Shown: positions 1-7,068 of the stretch, piece after piece
Layout: the number at the start of each line of letters is the position of its first letter
How positions within the stretch are numbered: the first letter of the stretch is position 1
Assembly: GCA_013696015.1 (NCBI GenBank)
Contig: JACCZI010000189.1
Location: 1 to 8,064, forward strand
Source: Nocardioidaceae bacterium
Lineage (GTDB): Bacteria > Actinomycetota > Actinomycetes > Propionibacteriales > Nocardioidaceae
Direction: 5' to 3'
Length of the DNA stretch: 8,064 nucleotides
The notes under the pieces: model-generated
Seen by the model: the letters and a program-made list of their open reading frames with translations, nothing else
Database searches by the model: none
Told to the model about the DNA's origin: nothing
Program-made: the position numbers and the translations under genes

Positions 1-396
1 AACGGTGAAGAGGGCGCTTCTCGCGACGACTACGAGGCGTCAGAGGATGACAACGTCCTAGTGGATGGTGTTGCCAACACCGAGGGCGGCATGGGCTACT
101 TCGGATTCACCTTCTACGAGCAGAACAGCGACAAGTTGAAGGCGCTGCAGATCGACTCCGGAAGCGGGTGTGTCGAGCCCAGCGCAGAGACCGCGCAGAA
201 CGGCGAGTACTCGCCTCTCTCGCGGCCGCTGTTCATCTACCCCGCCAACAAGTCGTACGCAGAGAAGCCCCAGGTGGCGGGCTTCGTCGACTTCTATATC
301 GCCAACCTGCCTGCCATCACCGAGGCGGCGCTGTACATTCCGCTTAACGAGGAGCAGAGTCAGGAAACAGAGAGCGCTCTCAGCGGACTGCAGTGA
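1..396 (+). CDS. pstS: Phosphate ABC transporter substrate-binding protein PstS, C-terminal part (5' end outside window)
   Basis: The first base of the window is already in frame, and 131 residues can be read before the TGA at 394-396. PstS is the extracellular lipid-anchored phosphate receptor that delivers phosphate to the PstCAB importer. The visible part has the family's C-terminal signature: a GCVEPSAETAQNGEYSPLSRP stretch (a CVxPSxET..G.Y.PLSRPLF pattern), then LFIYPANK, then a final helix region VAGFVDFYIANLPAI leading to ALYIPL. The acidic segment at the very start (DDYEASEDDNVLV) matches the loop before the last lobe in actinobacterial homologues. The signal peptide, lipobox and the phosphate-binding N-terminal residues lie upstream and cannot be checked. 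The immediate neighbours pstC, pstA and pstB on the same strand make the assignment secure. A promoter or PhoP box would be upstream of the window. Confidence 0.95.
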   Translation, partial: NGEEGASRDDYEASEDDNVLVDGVANTEGGMGYFGFTFYEQNSDKLKALQIDSGSGCVEPSAETAQNGEYSPLSRPLFIYPANKSYAEKPQVAGFVDFYIANLPAITEAALYIPLNEEQSQETESALSGLQ

Positions 397-398
397 CG

Positions 399-443
399 GT
401 GAACCCCGGGGGCATGCGTACGCCGCCCACTCCCGGGGTTCAC
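399..443 (+). terminator. Strong hairpin between pstS and pstC (attenuator or mRNA-stabilising stem)
   Basis: A perfect 12-bp inverted repeat has arms GTGAACCCCGGG (399-410) and CCCGGGGTTCAC (432-443), with a 21-nt loop that itself contains the palindrome GCGTACGC. It begins two bases after the pstS stop. Only a weak T-run (GCTGTTT) follows, so it resembles a leaky terminator or a 3'-end stabiliser more than a full stop. In transporter operons such stems commonly let the binding protein exceed the permease genes; that role here is inference. Confidence 0.75.
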
Positions 444-478
444 GCTGTTTCCGAGGACCACCGAGGGGATTCACCAGC

Positions 479-1429
479 ATGACGACGACGGCGCCGATCA
501 TCAGCGTCACCGGCGGCGATGACCCAGGCCCGACGTCGCTAGCTGGCTCCCGCCGGCCCGGCGAGATGGTCGTGATGCTGCTGCTTCGCGTGGCAGCGTT
601 CGTGTCCGTGGCGGTGACAGTGGGCATCGTGATCGCCCTTGTCGGGCCAGCTCTCAACTTCTTCCAACAGGTTCCCGTTTCCGACTTCCTGTTCGGTACG
701 ACGTGGCGACCGAACTTTGCACCCACGGAGTACGGCGCGCTGCCACTGGTAGCGGGCACCTTGATGACGACTCTGGTGGGCATGATCGTCGCGATCCCCT
801 TTGGACTCGGCGCCGCCATGTACCTGTCTGAGTACGCCAGTCCACGCGTGCGTCGTGTGCTCAAGCCGGTGCTCGAACTGCTTGCCGGCATCCCGTCAGT
901 CGTGTATGGCTTCTTCGCCCTTCAGTTCATAACCCCGACCCTCCTGCGCGCCTGGTTGGGAGTTGAAGTCGGATTTACCAATGCCCTCGCGGCTGGCATC
1001 GTGCTCGGGGTGATGATCATCCCCACCATCGCATCGCTTTCCGAAGACGCCATGTCCGCCGTCCCGGACGCATTGCGCCAAGGATCACTGGCCATGGGCG
1101 CGAACCGCATGCAGACAACATTGCGAGTGGTTTTTCCTGCGGCGATCTCGGGGATCGCTGCCGCGATCGTGTTGGGCATCTCCCGGGGCGTCGGAGAGAC
1201 CATGATCGTCGCACTGGCGGCAGGTTCCCAACCAAACCTGAGTCCTGACGTCCGTGAGGGCATGCAGACGATGACCGGCTATATCGCCAACACAGCGGGA
1301 GGAGAGAACATCGTCGGGTCGGTCTCTTACAACACGCTCTTCGCGGTAGGACTCCTGCTGTTCATGATCACGCTCGTCATCAACATGATCAGTATCGTCC
1401 TCGTCCGTCGCATCCGGGAGGTGTACTGA
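479..1429 (+). CDS. pstC: Phosphate ABC transporter permease PstC
   Basis: This is one of the two membrane subunits of the PstSCAB phosphate importer. The product is 316 residues, close to the usual 300-340. A cytoplasmic N-terminus of about 30 residues precedes a first membrane helix (about 31-60, MVVMLLLRVAAFVSVAVTVG). A periplasmic-type loop with PTEYGALPLVAGT leads into the permease core. The coupling (EAA) loop is at about residues 188-226 (SEDAMSAVPDALRQGSLAMGANRMQTT), where the conserved glycine contacts the ATPase, and a last helix lies at 285-309. AGIPSVVYG at about 136-144 is the PstC/PstA family signature. I chose ATG 479 because GAGGGG at 463-468 is a plausible ribosome site (10-nt spacer) and because residues read further upstream overlap pstS in another frame. 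The stop overlaps the pstA ATG by one base (TGATG), implying translational coupling. Confidence 0.95.
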   Translation: MTTTAPIISVTGGDDPGPTSLAGSRRPGEMVVMLLLRVAAFVSVAVTVGIVIALVGPALNFFQQVPVSDFLFGTTWRPNFAPTEYGALPLVAGTLMTTLVGMIVAIPFGLGAAMYLSEYASPRVRRVLKPVLELLAGIPSVVYGFFALQFITPTLLRAWLGVEVGFTNALAAGIVLGVMIIPTIASLSEDAMSAVPDALRQGSLAMGANRMQTTLRVVFPAAISGIAAAIVLGISRGVGETMIVALAAGSQPNLSPDVREGMQTMTGYIANTAGGENIVGSVSYNTLFAVGLLLFMITLVINMISIVLVRRIREVY

Positions 1430-2328
1430 TGGCTGCCACAGTCGTGGCGCCGCAGGTGCTGAGCACATCTAAACGAGGTCATGACAGCAGCGCTGGATCT
1501 CTGCTGTTCTTGGCGGCCCTCTGGTTGTCCTTGGCTATGGCCATCGTCTTCTTGATGACACTCGTCGTGACCACCGCGGTTGACGGAGCCGGACGTTTCG
1601 ACAGCGCGTTGATCACCGAGTACGGCTCCAAGCTGACGCCCGACACGACCGGTCTGCGCGCTGCGCTGCTAGGCACCCTCTGGCTCATGGTGACGACGGC
1701 GCTTCTCGCGATCCCCATTGGGATAGCAGCGGCTGTCTACCTCGAGGAGTTTGCCGACAACACCCGCTGGTACAACCGGCTAGTCGAGCTGAACCTGCAG
1801 AACCTCGCCGCCATCCCGTCCGTGATCTACGGAATGTTGGCGGTCGGCATCGTCGCCCTGGTAGGGATCCAACGAACCGGGATCATCCTGGTCGGCGCGG
1901 TCGCCTTGGGCCTGCTAATTCTTCCGGTCATCATCATCACCACGCGAGAGGCAGTCCGAGCGGTGCCTCGAGAGATCCGCGAGGGATCCTTGGCGCTCGG
2001 GGCGACACCTTTGCAGACGACATGGCGTCAGGTGCTGCCGTCCGCTATCCCGGGCATCGCGACGGGGACGATCATCGCGCTGTCGCGCGCCATCGGTGAA
2101 GCGGCTCCGCTCTTGATCGTCGGGGTCGCCGTCACTGTACGGTTCGACCCCACAGGCATCATGTCGGCGTTCACCGCTATGCCGATTCAGATCTTCAACT
2201 GGACCAGTGAGTCACGCGAGGAGTTCAAGGTAGCCGCTGCTGCGGCCATCATCGTGCTGCTCGGTATGGTGCTGTTGCTCAACGGTTTGGCGATCTTCAT
2301 CCGCAACAAGTTCCAGCGCCGCTGGTGA
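1429..2328 (+). CDS. pstA: Phosphate ABC transporter permease PstA
   Basis: This is the second membrane subunit of the phosphate importer, 299 residues long and a partner of PstC. A short hydrophilic N-terminus is followed by a membrane helix at about 24-50. The permease core starts near residue 77 (LRAALLGTLWLMVTTALLAIP) and carries LNLQNLAAIPSVIYG (121-135), the PstA counterpart of the PstC signature. The EAA coupling loop is at about 171-210 (TTREAVRAVPREIREGSLALGATPLQTTW). A conserved IALSRAIGEAAPLL stretch (216-229) and a final helix at about 268-291 complete the six-helix fold. The start is supported by GGGAGGTG at 1416-1423, 5 bases before the ATG, one of the best ribosome sites in the window. 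The gene overlaps pstC by one base. pstB begins 8 bases downstream. Confidence 0.96.
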   Translation: MAATVVAPQVLSTSKRGHDSSAGSLLFLAALWLSLAMAIVFLMTLVVTTAVDGAGRFDSALITEYGSKLTPDTTGLRAALLGTLWLMVTTALLAIPIGIAAAVYLEEFADNTRWYNRLVELNLQNLAAIPSVIYGMLAVGIVALVGIQRTGIILVGAVALGLLILPVIIITTREAVRAVPREIREGSLALGATPLQTTWRQVLPSAIPGIATGTIIALSRAIGEAAPLLIVGVAVTVRFDPTGIMSAFTAMPIQIFNWTSESREEFKVAAAAAIIVLLGMVLLLNGLAIFIRNKFQRRW

Positions 2329-2336
2329 GGAGTGAC

Positions 2337-3230
2337 ATGGGACCAAACACGGCGACGACAGCGAAGCCGGGCTCGGTTGATGACCAGTCGGTGGACGCTC
2401 CGCTTCTCGAGCCTCAGGTAGACAACCAGCGAGACCTGCCCCCCGAGCCCAGTGGCGTAATGGAATGCGAAGACCTCAACGTGTACTACGGGGACTTCCA
2501 CGCCGTGCACGACGTCAATCTCATCTTCGGCCGGCACGAGATCACGGCGTTGATCGGACCGTCAGGCTGCGGCAAGACCACTGTGCTGCGTTGCTTGAAC
2601 CGGATGAACGATCTGGTGGCAGGGGCGCGGGTGGCGGGGCGAGTCGCCTACCACGGCGCGGACATCTACGACTCGAAGGTGGACGCAATCGAGGTGCGTC
2701 GACGGATCGGCATGGTCTTCCAGAAGCCCAACCCATTTCCCAAGTCGATCTACGACAACGTGGCGTACGGGCCCCGAGTCATCGGCATGGAAGTCGACGA
2801 TCTGGACAGCCACGTCGAGGGTGCGCTGCGGGACGCGGCGCTGTGGGACGAGGTGAAGGACAAGCTGAAGCAGAGCGCCTTTGGTTTGTCCGGGGGACAG
2901 CAGCAGCGGCTGTGTATCGCGCGAACCATCGCGACGAAGCCGGACGTGATCCTCATGGACGAGCCATGCTCGTCCCTCGACCCGATCGCGACCTCACACA
3001 TCGAGGACCTCATGGTTGACCTCCGCGAGCAGTACACGATCATCATCGTGACCCACAACATGCAGCAAGCGGCCCGGGTCTCAGACCGAACGGCATTCTT
3101 CACAGCTCGCCCTGATGAGACGACCGGGAACCGTACCGGCCTGCTTGTGGAGTTTGACCAGACGAAGACGATTTTCTCGAACCCGTCCGACCGACGCACC
3201 GAGGCCTACATCTCCGGCCGCTTCGGCTAA
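2337..3230 (+). CDS. pstB: Phosphate ABC transporter ATP-binding protein PstB
   Basis: This is the ATPase that powers the PstCA channel at the cytoplasmic face. The product is 297 residues. The usual core of about 255 residues is preceded by a poorly conserved hydrophilic extension of about 40 residues. All ABC motifs are present: Walker A GPSGCGKTT (74-82), Q-loop MVFQKPNPFP (126-135), signature LSGGQQQR (184-191), Walker B VILMDEP (204-210) followed by the D-loop SSLDP, and the switch histidine in VTHNM (H240). QKPNPFPKSIYDNVAYGPR is typical of PstB. ATG 2337 is preferred over an in-frame GTG at 2325 that overlaps the pstA stop, because GAGGAG (2327-2332) sits directly before the ATG while nothing resembling a ribosome site precedes the GTG. 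No phoU follows; the next gene is convergent and overlaps the last 4 bases. Confidence 0.96.
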   Translation: MGPNTATTAKPGSVDDQSVDAPLLEPQVDNQRDLPPEPSGVMECEDLNVYYGDFHAVHDVNLIFGRHEITALIGPSGCGKTTVLRCLNRMNDLVAGARVAGRVAYHGADIYDSKVDAIEVRRRIGMVFQKPNPFPKSIYDNVAYGPRVIGMEVDDLDSHVEGALRDAALWDEVKDKLKQSAFGLSGGQQQRLCIARTIATKPDVILMDEPCSSLDPIATSHIEDLMVDLREQYTIIIVTHNMQQAARVSDRTAFFTARPDETTGNRTGLLVEFDQTKTIFSNPSDRRTEAYISGRFG

Positions 3231-3397
3231 GGCACCGTCGGCGGTTGCGTCGGCCAGGCGACGCCGAGAATCGCGTCAACCTCCACCTGCGGGAGCCGAC
3301 CGTCCGCCTCGGAGGCCGCAATGATGAGGTTCGCCGTCAGCTCGATCTCATCGAGGACATCGTCGTCACGGAGCCGAAGGTCGAGAGGCTTCGTCAT
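3227..3397 (-). CDS. Small conserved-looking protein of unknown function (56 aa)
   Basis: This 56-residue product (MTKPLDLRLRDDDVLDEIEL...) runs from the ATG at 3397-3395 to the TAG at 3229-3227, overlapping the convergent pstB end by 4 bases. The main support is a near-consensus ribosome site, GGAGGTG (complement of 3406-3412), 8 bases before the ATG, in a stretch with no other gene. The protein looks folded: an acidic DDDVLDEIELTANLIIAASEADG segment that would form amphipathic helix, then LPQVEVDAILGVA, which reads like a second helix, and a proline-rich tail. This pattern resembles short actinobacterial hypothetical proteins with an EIEL..L..AA....G.L...E.D..LGV motif, but I can give no name or function. 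A possible -10 (TACGGT, complement of 3446-3451) lies upstream. The open frame continues further upstream into the methyltransferase gene, but that part is a shadow. Confidence 0.62.
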   Translation of the reverse strand: MTKPLDLRLRDDDVLDEIELTANLIIAASEADGRLPQVEVDAILGVAWPTQPPTVP

Positions 3398-3520
3398 GTG
3401 TGGGTCACCTCCACCGCTCAGCCCCCGCTCGACCCCCAGTCTGGCACCGTACCCGTCGGCTAGCGCGGCAAACCGCCCGGGCCGCGCGAGTCCGTCGCCC
3501 GCATCGACAATGATGACATC
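3398..3520. promoter_or_regulatory. Divergent intergenic region between the 56-aa gene and the RNA methyltransferase
   Basis: This 123-bp gap must hold start signals for both divergent genes. On the minus strand I see the Shine-Dalgarno at 3406-3412 and a TAnnnT candidate -10 (complement of 3446-3451) without a convincing -35. On the plus strand there is no Shine-Dalgarno before GTG 3521. GACAAT at 3506-3511 could be a -10 placing the transcript start at or just before the GTG, which would make it leaderless. These promoter readings are weak and by eye. Confidence 0.3.
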
Positions 3521-4324
3521 GTGTCGGGTGAGCTGATCAGTAGCACCGCCAACCCGCTGGTCAAGCGGATGCGATCCCTGGCCGACCGGCGATACCGCCG
3601 ACGCGAGGGCGCCCTTGTCGTCGAGGGAATCGGCCCGGTCTGGCAGGCGGTCGAGTCCGAGGCGCAGATCGAGGTGCTCGTCGTCGCACCGGACCTGCTG
3701 GGGGGCTCCCCCGCCGCGGCCATGGTCGCCGAGCAAGAGCGGGCCGGGACGCCTGTGGCACGGTTGACCGCGGAGCTCTTCAGCCGGCTCTCCGGACGAG
3801 ACGGACCGTCCGGCCTGGCGGCAGTCGTACGCCGCCGGCTCTGTCGCCTCGACGATCTGGACGTGACCGACTCCGGCGTCCTCGTCACGCTGCATGAAGT
3901 GGCCAACCCGGGCAACGTCGGCACGATCATCCGCACCGCGGATGCCTTTGGTGCGGCCGGTGTCGTACTCGTCGGGGATGGAGCAGACCCCTTCTCCCCC
4001 CAGGCCGTCAAGGCGTCGATGGGATCACTGTTCTCACTTCCGCTGGTGCACGAGTCCAGCCTCGACGCTGCATTCGAGTGGGCAGAGGCGGCGAACGTCA
4101 TGACGGTCGCAACGTCGGCGCGCGCCGGGACGCCGCTGGCTGATGCCGTGCTCTCGACGCCGGTCATGATCGTGCTGGGGAGCGAGCGCACCGGGCTGCC
4201 GACCGATGCGCTGAGTCGCAGCACGTCAGCGGTCAGGATTCCGATGCTCGGCCGGGCGTCGTCGCTCAACCTCGCCGTCGCAGCCGGAATCATCCTCTAC
4301 GAGGCGACCCGCCAGCTGGGCTGA
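3521..4324 (+). CDS. TrmH/SpoU-family RNA 2'-O-ribose methyltransferase
   Basis: This is a SAM-dependent SPOUT-fold enzyme that methylates the 2'-OH of a ribose in rRNA or tRNA. The product is 267 residues, typical of the RlmB-like/TsnR-like group with an N-terminal RNA-binding domain. Residues 1-108 form the L30e-like substrate-binding domain, with the usual opening SSTANPLVKRMRSLADRRYRRREGALVVEG. The catalytic domain has all three SpoU motifs: motif 1 NPGNVGTIIRTADAFG (129-144, with R138), motif 2 VLGSERTGLP (218-227, with E222), and motif 3 IPMLGRASSLNLAVAAGIIL (240-259), which forms the SAM-binding knot. The exact target base cannot be read from sequence. GTG 3521 is the only sensible start in frame after the TAG at 3461; it lacks a clear Shine-Dalgarno. 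The gene ends 32 bases from the convergent tmsB gene. Confidence 0.92.
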   Translation: MSGELISSTANPLVKRMRSLADRRYRRREGALVVEGIGPVWQAVESEAQIEVLVVAPDLLGGSPAAAMVAEQERAGTPVARLTAELFSRLSGRDGPSGLAAVVRRRLCRLDDLDVTDSGVLVTLHEVANPGNVGTIIRTADAFGAAGVVLVGDGADPFSPQAVKASMGSLFSLPLVHESSLDAAFEWAEAANVMTVATSARAGTPLADAVLSTPVMIVLGSERTGLPTDALSRSTSAVRIPMLGRASSLNLAVAAGIILYEATRQLG

Positions 4325-4356
4325 GCTCCCTGGCACGGATGGGGGTAGCGGACGGC

Positions 4357-5640
4357 CTACCAGTCCGGTCGGAGCGGGAACGACGCGTCACCGTCGCTCG
4401 CGACCCGTACTCCGAGCACCTGGTGCAGCTGCACCTCGTTGCGCTCGAAGCCCAACCGGCAGCCGGCCATGTAGAGGCCCCACACCTTTGCGGTTCCTTC
4501 ACCCACCTCCGCCACGCCCTCGTCCCAGTGGTCCACGAGGTTGCGGCACCAGGCGGCGAGCGTGAGCGCGTAGTGTTCCCGCAGGTTTTCGGAGTGTCGC
4601 ACCTCGAGCCCGGCGTCCTGCGCCTCGGTCACGACCCGCCCGGAACCGGTCAGCTCACCATCGGGGAACACGTATCTGTCCAGGAACGCACCCGTGTCGC
4701 GTGGCCGGTTGTCGCTGCGGGTGATGCAGTGGTTGAGAAGCCGGCCGCCCGGCCGCAGACGCCCGCGCAGGAACGTGAAGTACGCCGGATAGTTGCGCAG
4801 TCCCACGTGTTCGGTGAGCCCGATCGAGCTGATCACGTCGAACGCCGTCTCCGGTACGTCGCGGTAGTCGCTGAAGCGCACCTGCGCCAGGTCACTCAGC
4901 CCCTCTCGTTCGATCGCCGCTGCCCCCCAGTCGGCCTGCTGGCGCGACAACGTGACACCGATAGCACGCACGCCGTACTCGCGTGCCGCGTGGCGCACCA
5001 TCCCACCCCACCCGCAGCCCACATCGAGCAACCGCATACCGGGGCGCAGGCCGAGCTTGCGGGCGATCAGGTCGTACTTCTCCAGCTGCGCCTCTTCGAG
5101 AGTGGACTTCGGCGACGGGTAGACGGCGCAGGTGTACGTCATCGACGGCCCGAGCACCATCTCGTAGAAGGCGTTGGACACGTCGTAGTGGTGATGGATC
5201 GCGGCCGCGTCCCGACCACGGGAGTGCCGCAGGCCCTCGAACGTTCGCCGCCAGCGCGGCAGGTGCTCCTGCGGCGGCGGAGGCGGCGGCTTGAGGTGCC
5301 CCCAGCCCAGCCCGCGGACGACTCGGAGCGCCTCGGCGGTCGGCGGGCGGCGGAAGCGCACCTCGTCCGACATCATCCGCATCAGCTCGTACGGGTCGCC
5401 GGGGTGCACGCCCCCGATGACCAGGTCGCCGACGACGTAGGCCCGCGCCATCCCGAGGTCGCCGGGCGCGGTCAGCACGTACGACAGTCCCCGTTCGTTG
5501 GCCAGGTGCATGCTGACCTCGGCGTCTCGGGGACCCGCGGTGCTGCCGTCGTACGCGGTGAACCGGAACGGCAGGCCCTCGGGCAGGACGATCTGGAGCG
5601 CCTCCGCGATCGCGACCCGGGACCCTGTTGTCGTGCTCAC
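4357..5640 (-). CDS. tmsB: Cyclopropane-synthase-like SAM methyltransferase, probable 10-methylene fatty acid synthase (TmsB/BfaB)
   Basis: This 427-residue protein is of the Mycolic_acid/CFA synthase type. Family members transfer a methyl group from SAM to the double bond of acyl chains in membrane phospholipids. Visible landmarks are IHHHYDVSNAFYEMVLGPSMTYTCAVY (148-174), SAM motif I LLDVGCGWGG (204-213), SIGLTEHVG (272-280), NHCIT (303-307) and YVFPDGEL (323-330). C171, E277, H304, I306 and Y390 line up by eye with the bicarbonate-site residues of E. coli Cfa. A proline run (118-123) links the N-terminal domain to the catalytic domain. The start is GTG at 5640-5638, overlapping the end of the upstream gene by 4 bases (GTGA); AGGTGG (complement of 5651-5656) is 10 bases before it. 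The FAD-oxidoreductase partner points to the tuberculostearate route (10-methylene then 10-methyl) rather than cyclopropanation. A plain CFA synthase is the alternative. Confidence 0.88.
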   Translation of the reverse strand: MSTTTGSRVAIAEALQIVLPEGLPFRFTAYDGSTAGPRDAEVSMHLANERGLSYVLTAPGDLGMARAYVVGDLVIGGVHPGDPYELMRMMSDEVRFRRPPTAEALRVVRGLGWGHLKPPPPPPQEHLPRWRRTFEGLRHSRGRDAAAIHHHYDVSNAFYEMVLGPSMTYTCAVYPSPKSTLEEAQLEKYDLIARKLGLRPGMRLLDVGCGWGGMVRHAAREYGVRAIGVTLSRQQADWGAAAIEREGLSDLAQVRFSDYRDVPETAFDVISSIGLTEHVGLRNYPAYFTFLRGRLRPGGRLLNHCITRSDNRPRDTGAFLDRYVFPDGELTGSGRVVTEAQDAGLEVRHSENLREHYALTLAAWCRNLVDHWDEGVAEVGEGTAKVWGLYMAGCRLGFERNEVQLHQVLGVRVASDGDASFPLRPDW

Positions 5641-7028
5641 CGTCGTCCCACCACCTTTGCGTACAGTCCTGTCAGCCGCTGCTCGGGGTCGTAGCGCCGC
5701 CTCACCGCAGAGAGGTGCTCGCCGCCGTAGAGCCTGCCAAAGGTTTCCTCGTCGTAGTAGATGTCGGAGTAGAGCGATTTGTGGCCGTCGAGATCGGTGA
5801 CGGCCGCTTCGATCGCCCGGTTGACGTCACCGTACGCCGCCCCCGCCGCGATCGGCACCGTCCCCCAGAAGCCGACGTTGACATAGGTGCGGCCCGGCGC
5901 GAGCGGGTAGAGCGGCCACGACCGAACGGAGTCCGGACCGTCGGCCTCGCGCAGCCGCAGCGGGCAGAGCCATACCGGTCGCATGCCCACCGACGCGTCG
6001 AACCACCTCAGGAACTCGGCCAGCCGCTCGACCGGGATCTCGACGTCTTGCACCACTCGCTCGCGAGCCGGCCGGTGGCGCATCCGGTCGATTCGTGCGG
6101 CGACGTGCCACCGGTTCTCGAGTCTCAAGAGACGGTGGTAGACGTCGCTGCGCCGGTGACGCGCCGGCCAGAGCCTCCGGACCAGCGGGTGCTGGGCACC
6201 GAAGGCCTGTGAGCACCAGAACCAGTCGGTGTCCCAGCGCCACAGGTAGTCGTGGACCGTGAGTCCATCGGTGACGCGTTCGGCTATCGAGCGGTAGAAG
6301 ATGCGCGAGCCGGTGTAGTTGCTGGGGCGACCCACGCCGTCCGCCCAGCGACCAAGGGTCAGGTACGCCTCGTCCGGGCTGAACACCACCCCGTCGACGA
6401 AGTCGACCGGGTCACCGTCGTACTCCCGCGCTGCGACGATGGCCGCCACGGCGCCCGGCAGCTCGTCGATGCCGACCCGCAGGTGCCGCAGTGCGACATA
6501 CGGCTGCACCGGTTCGAGCTCGATGCGCAGGCGCGTGGCGTAGCCAAGGCTCCCGTACGAGTTCGGAAACATCGCGAAGAGGTCCGCGTGGTCACCGTCG
6601 GGTGTCGCGGTGACGACGTCGCCGCCGCCGGTGAGCACGTCGAGCTCGAGCACCGACTCGTGTGGCAGCCCGTTGCGAAACGACGTCGACTCGATTCCCA
6701 GCCCGCTCACGGCACCACCGAGTGTGATCGTGCGCAGCTGCGGCACGACCAGGGGCATCAGGCCGTACGCCAGCGTGGCATCAACGAGGCGCTCGTACGT
6801 GCACATGCCTTGCACCTCCGCCGTGCGGTTGACGGTGTCGATGTCGAGGACGCCGTCGAGACCGGACACGTCGAGCCCGGGAGCACCAACGCCGCCGCGC
6901 GGGCGAAACAGGTTCGAGGTGCGCTTGGCCAGCCGCACCGGAGCGTCCGGCGGGATTGCGGCGTAGGACTGCAGGAGGCCAGCGACTCCGTCCTCGTGCC
7001 TGCGGCTCGCGGCGGTGATCGCGCTCAT
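5637..7028 (-). CDS. tmsA: FAD-binding oxidoreductase, probable 10-methylene fatty acyl reductase (TmsA/BfaA)
   Basis: This 463-residue protein has an FAD_binding_4 (PCMH/VAO-type) domain at about 37-172: KRTSNLFRPR, DVSGLDGVLDID, then LRTITLGGAVSGLGIESTSF and a GSLGYATRLRIELEP end. The C-terminal part carries HKSLYSDIYYDEETFGRLYGG (416-436) and YDPEQRLTGLYAKVV (446-460). These resemble the DHCR24-like flavoproteins, including mycobacterial BfaA (Rv0449c type). In that family the enzyme reduces the 10-methylene group made by TmsB to 10-methyl, using NADPH through FAD. There is no signal peptide, so it acts in the cytoplasm at the membrane face. The order tmsA-tmsB with a GTGA overlap indicates one coupled mRNA. 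The start ATG at 7028 has no Shine-Dalgarno; a -10 element ends 6 bases upstream, suggesting a leaderless transcript. No third gene (tmsC type) follows tmsB. Confidence 0.87.
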   Translation of the reverse strand: MSAITAASRRHEDGVAGLLQSYAAIPPDAPVRLAKRTSNLFRPRGGVGAPGLDVSGLDGVLDIDTVNRTAEVQGMCTYERLVDATLAYGLMPLVVPQLRTITLGGAVSGLGIESTSFRNGLPHESVLELDVLTGGGDVVTATPDGDHADLFAMFPNSYGSLGYATRLRIELEPVQPYVALRHLRVGIDELPGAVAAIVAAREYDGDPVDFVDGVVFSPDEAYLTLGRWADGVGRPSNYTGSRIFYRSIAERVTDGLTVHDYLWRWDTDWFWCSQAFGAQHPLVRRLWPARHRRSDVYHRLLRLENRWHVAARIDRMRHRPARERVVQDVEIPVERLAEFLRWFDASVGMRPVWLCPLRLREADGPDSVRSWPLYPLAPGRTYVNVGFWGTVPIAAGAAYGDVNRAIEAAVTDLDGHKSLYSDIYYDEETFGRLYGGEHLSAVRRRYDPEQRLTGLYAKVVGRR

Positions 7029-7064
7029 GGCGCCAGCCTAAGGGCGTCCCGCCGCGGCGGTCAG
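7029..7064 (-). promoter_or_regulatory. Predicted leaderless promoter of tmsA-tmsB
   Basis: On the minus strand, CTGACC (complement of 7059-7064, 4/6 to TTGACA) is followed after 18 bases by TAGGCT (complement of 7035-7040, TAnnnT). The tmsA ATG lies 6 bases further on, so transcription would begin at or next to the A of the ATG. The absence of a Shine-Dalgarno agrees with this. Two direct copies of GGGCGTC (7042-7048 and 7066-7072) flank the -35 and could be regulator contacts, which is speculative. Confidence 0.55.
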
Positions 7065-7068
7065 CGGG

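Noticed and set aside
2325..2336. GTG at 2325 as pstB start, overlapping the pstA stop
   Set aside because: No ribosome site precedes it, whereas GAGGAG lies just before ATG 2337. The four extra residues add nothing conserved.
3398..3895. Upstream extension of the 56-residue minus-strand gene
   Set aside because: The frame stays open but overlaps the methyltransferase antisense. The Shine-Dalgarno directly before ATG 3397 marks the likely start.
3460..4293. Minus-strand open frame (277 codons) opposite the RNA methyltransferase
   Set aside because: It is antisense to a gene with all three SpoU motifs; its Ser/Ala/Arg-rich translation has no recognisable features.
4344..4361. Small hairpin GGTAG/CTACC between the convergent methyltransferase genes
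   Set aside because: The stem is only 5 bp with no T-run on either strand, and it overlaps the tmsB stop codon. It is not convincing as a terminator.
5271..5290. Simple GGC/GGA repeat tract
   Set aside because: It lies inside tmsB and merely encodes its proline-rich linker (residues 118-123).
4339..5694. Long plus-strand open frame (451 codons) opposite the methyltransferase
   Set aside because: It is antisense to tmsB, which has unmistakable CFA/SAM motifs. The antisense translation is rich in H, R, V and P with no domain, a typical GC-rich shadow.
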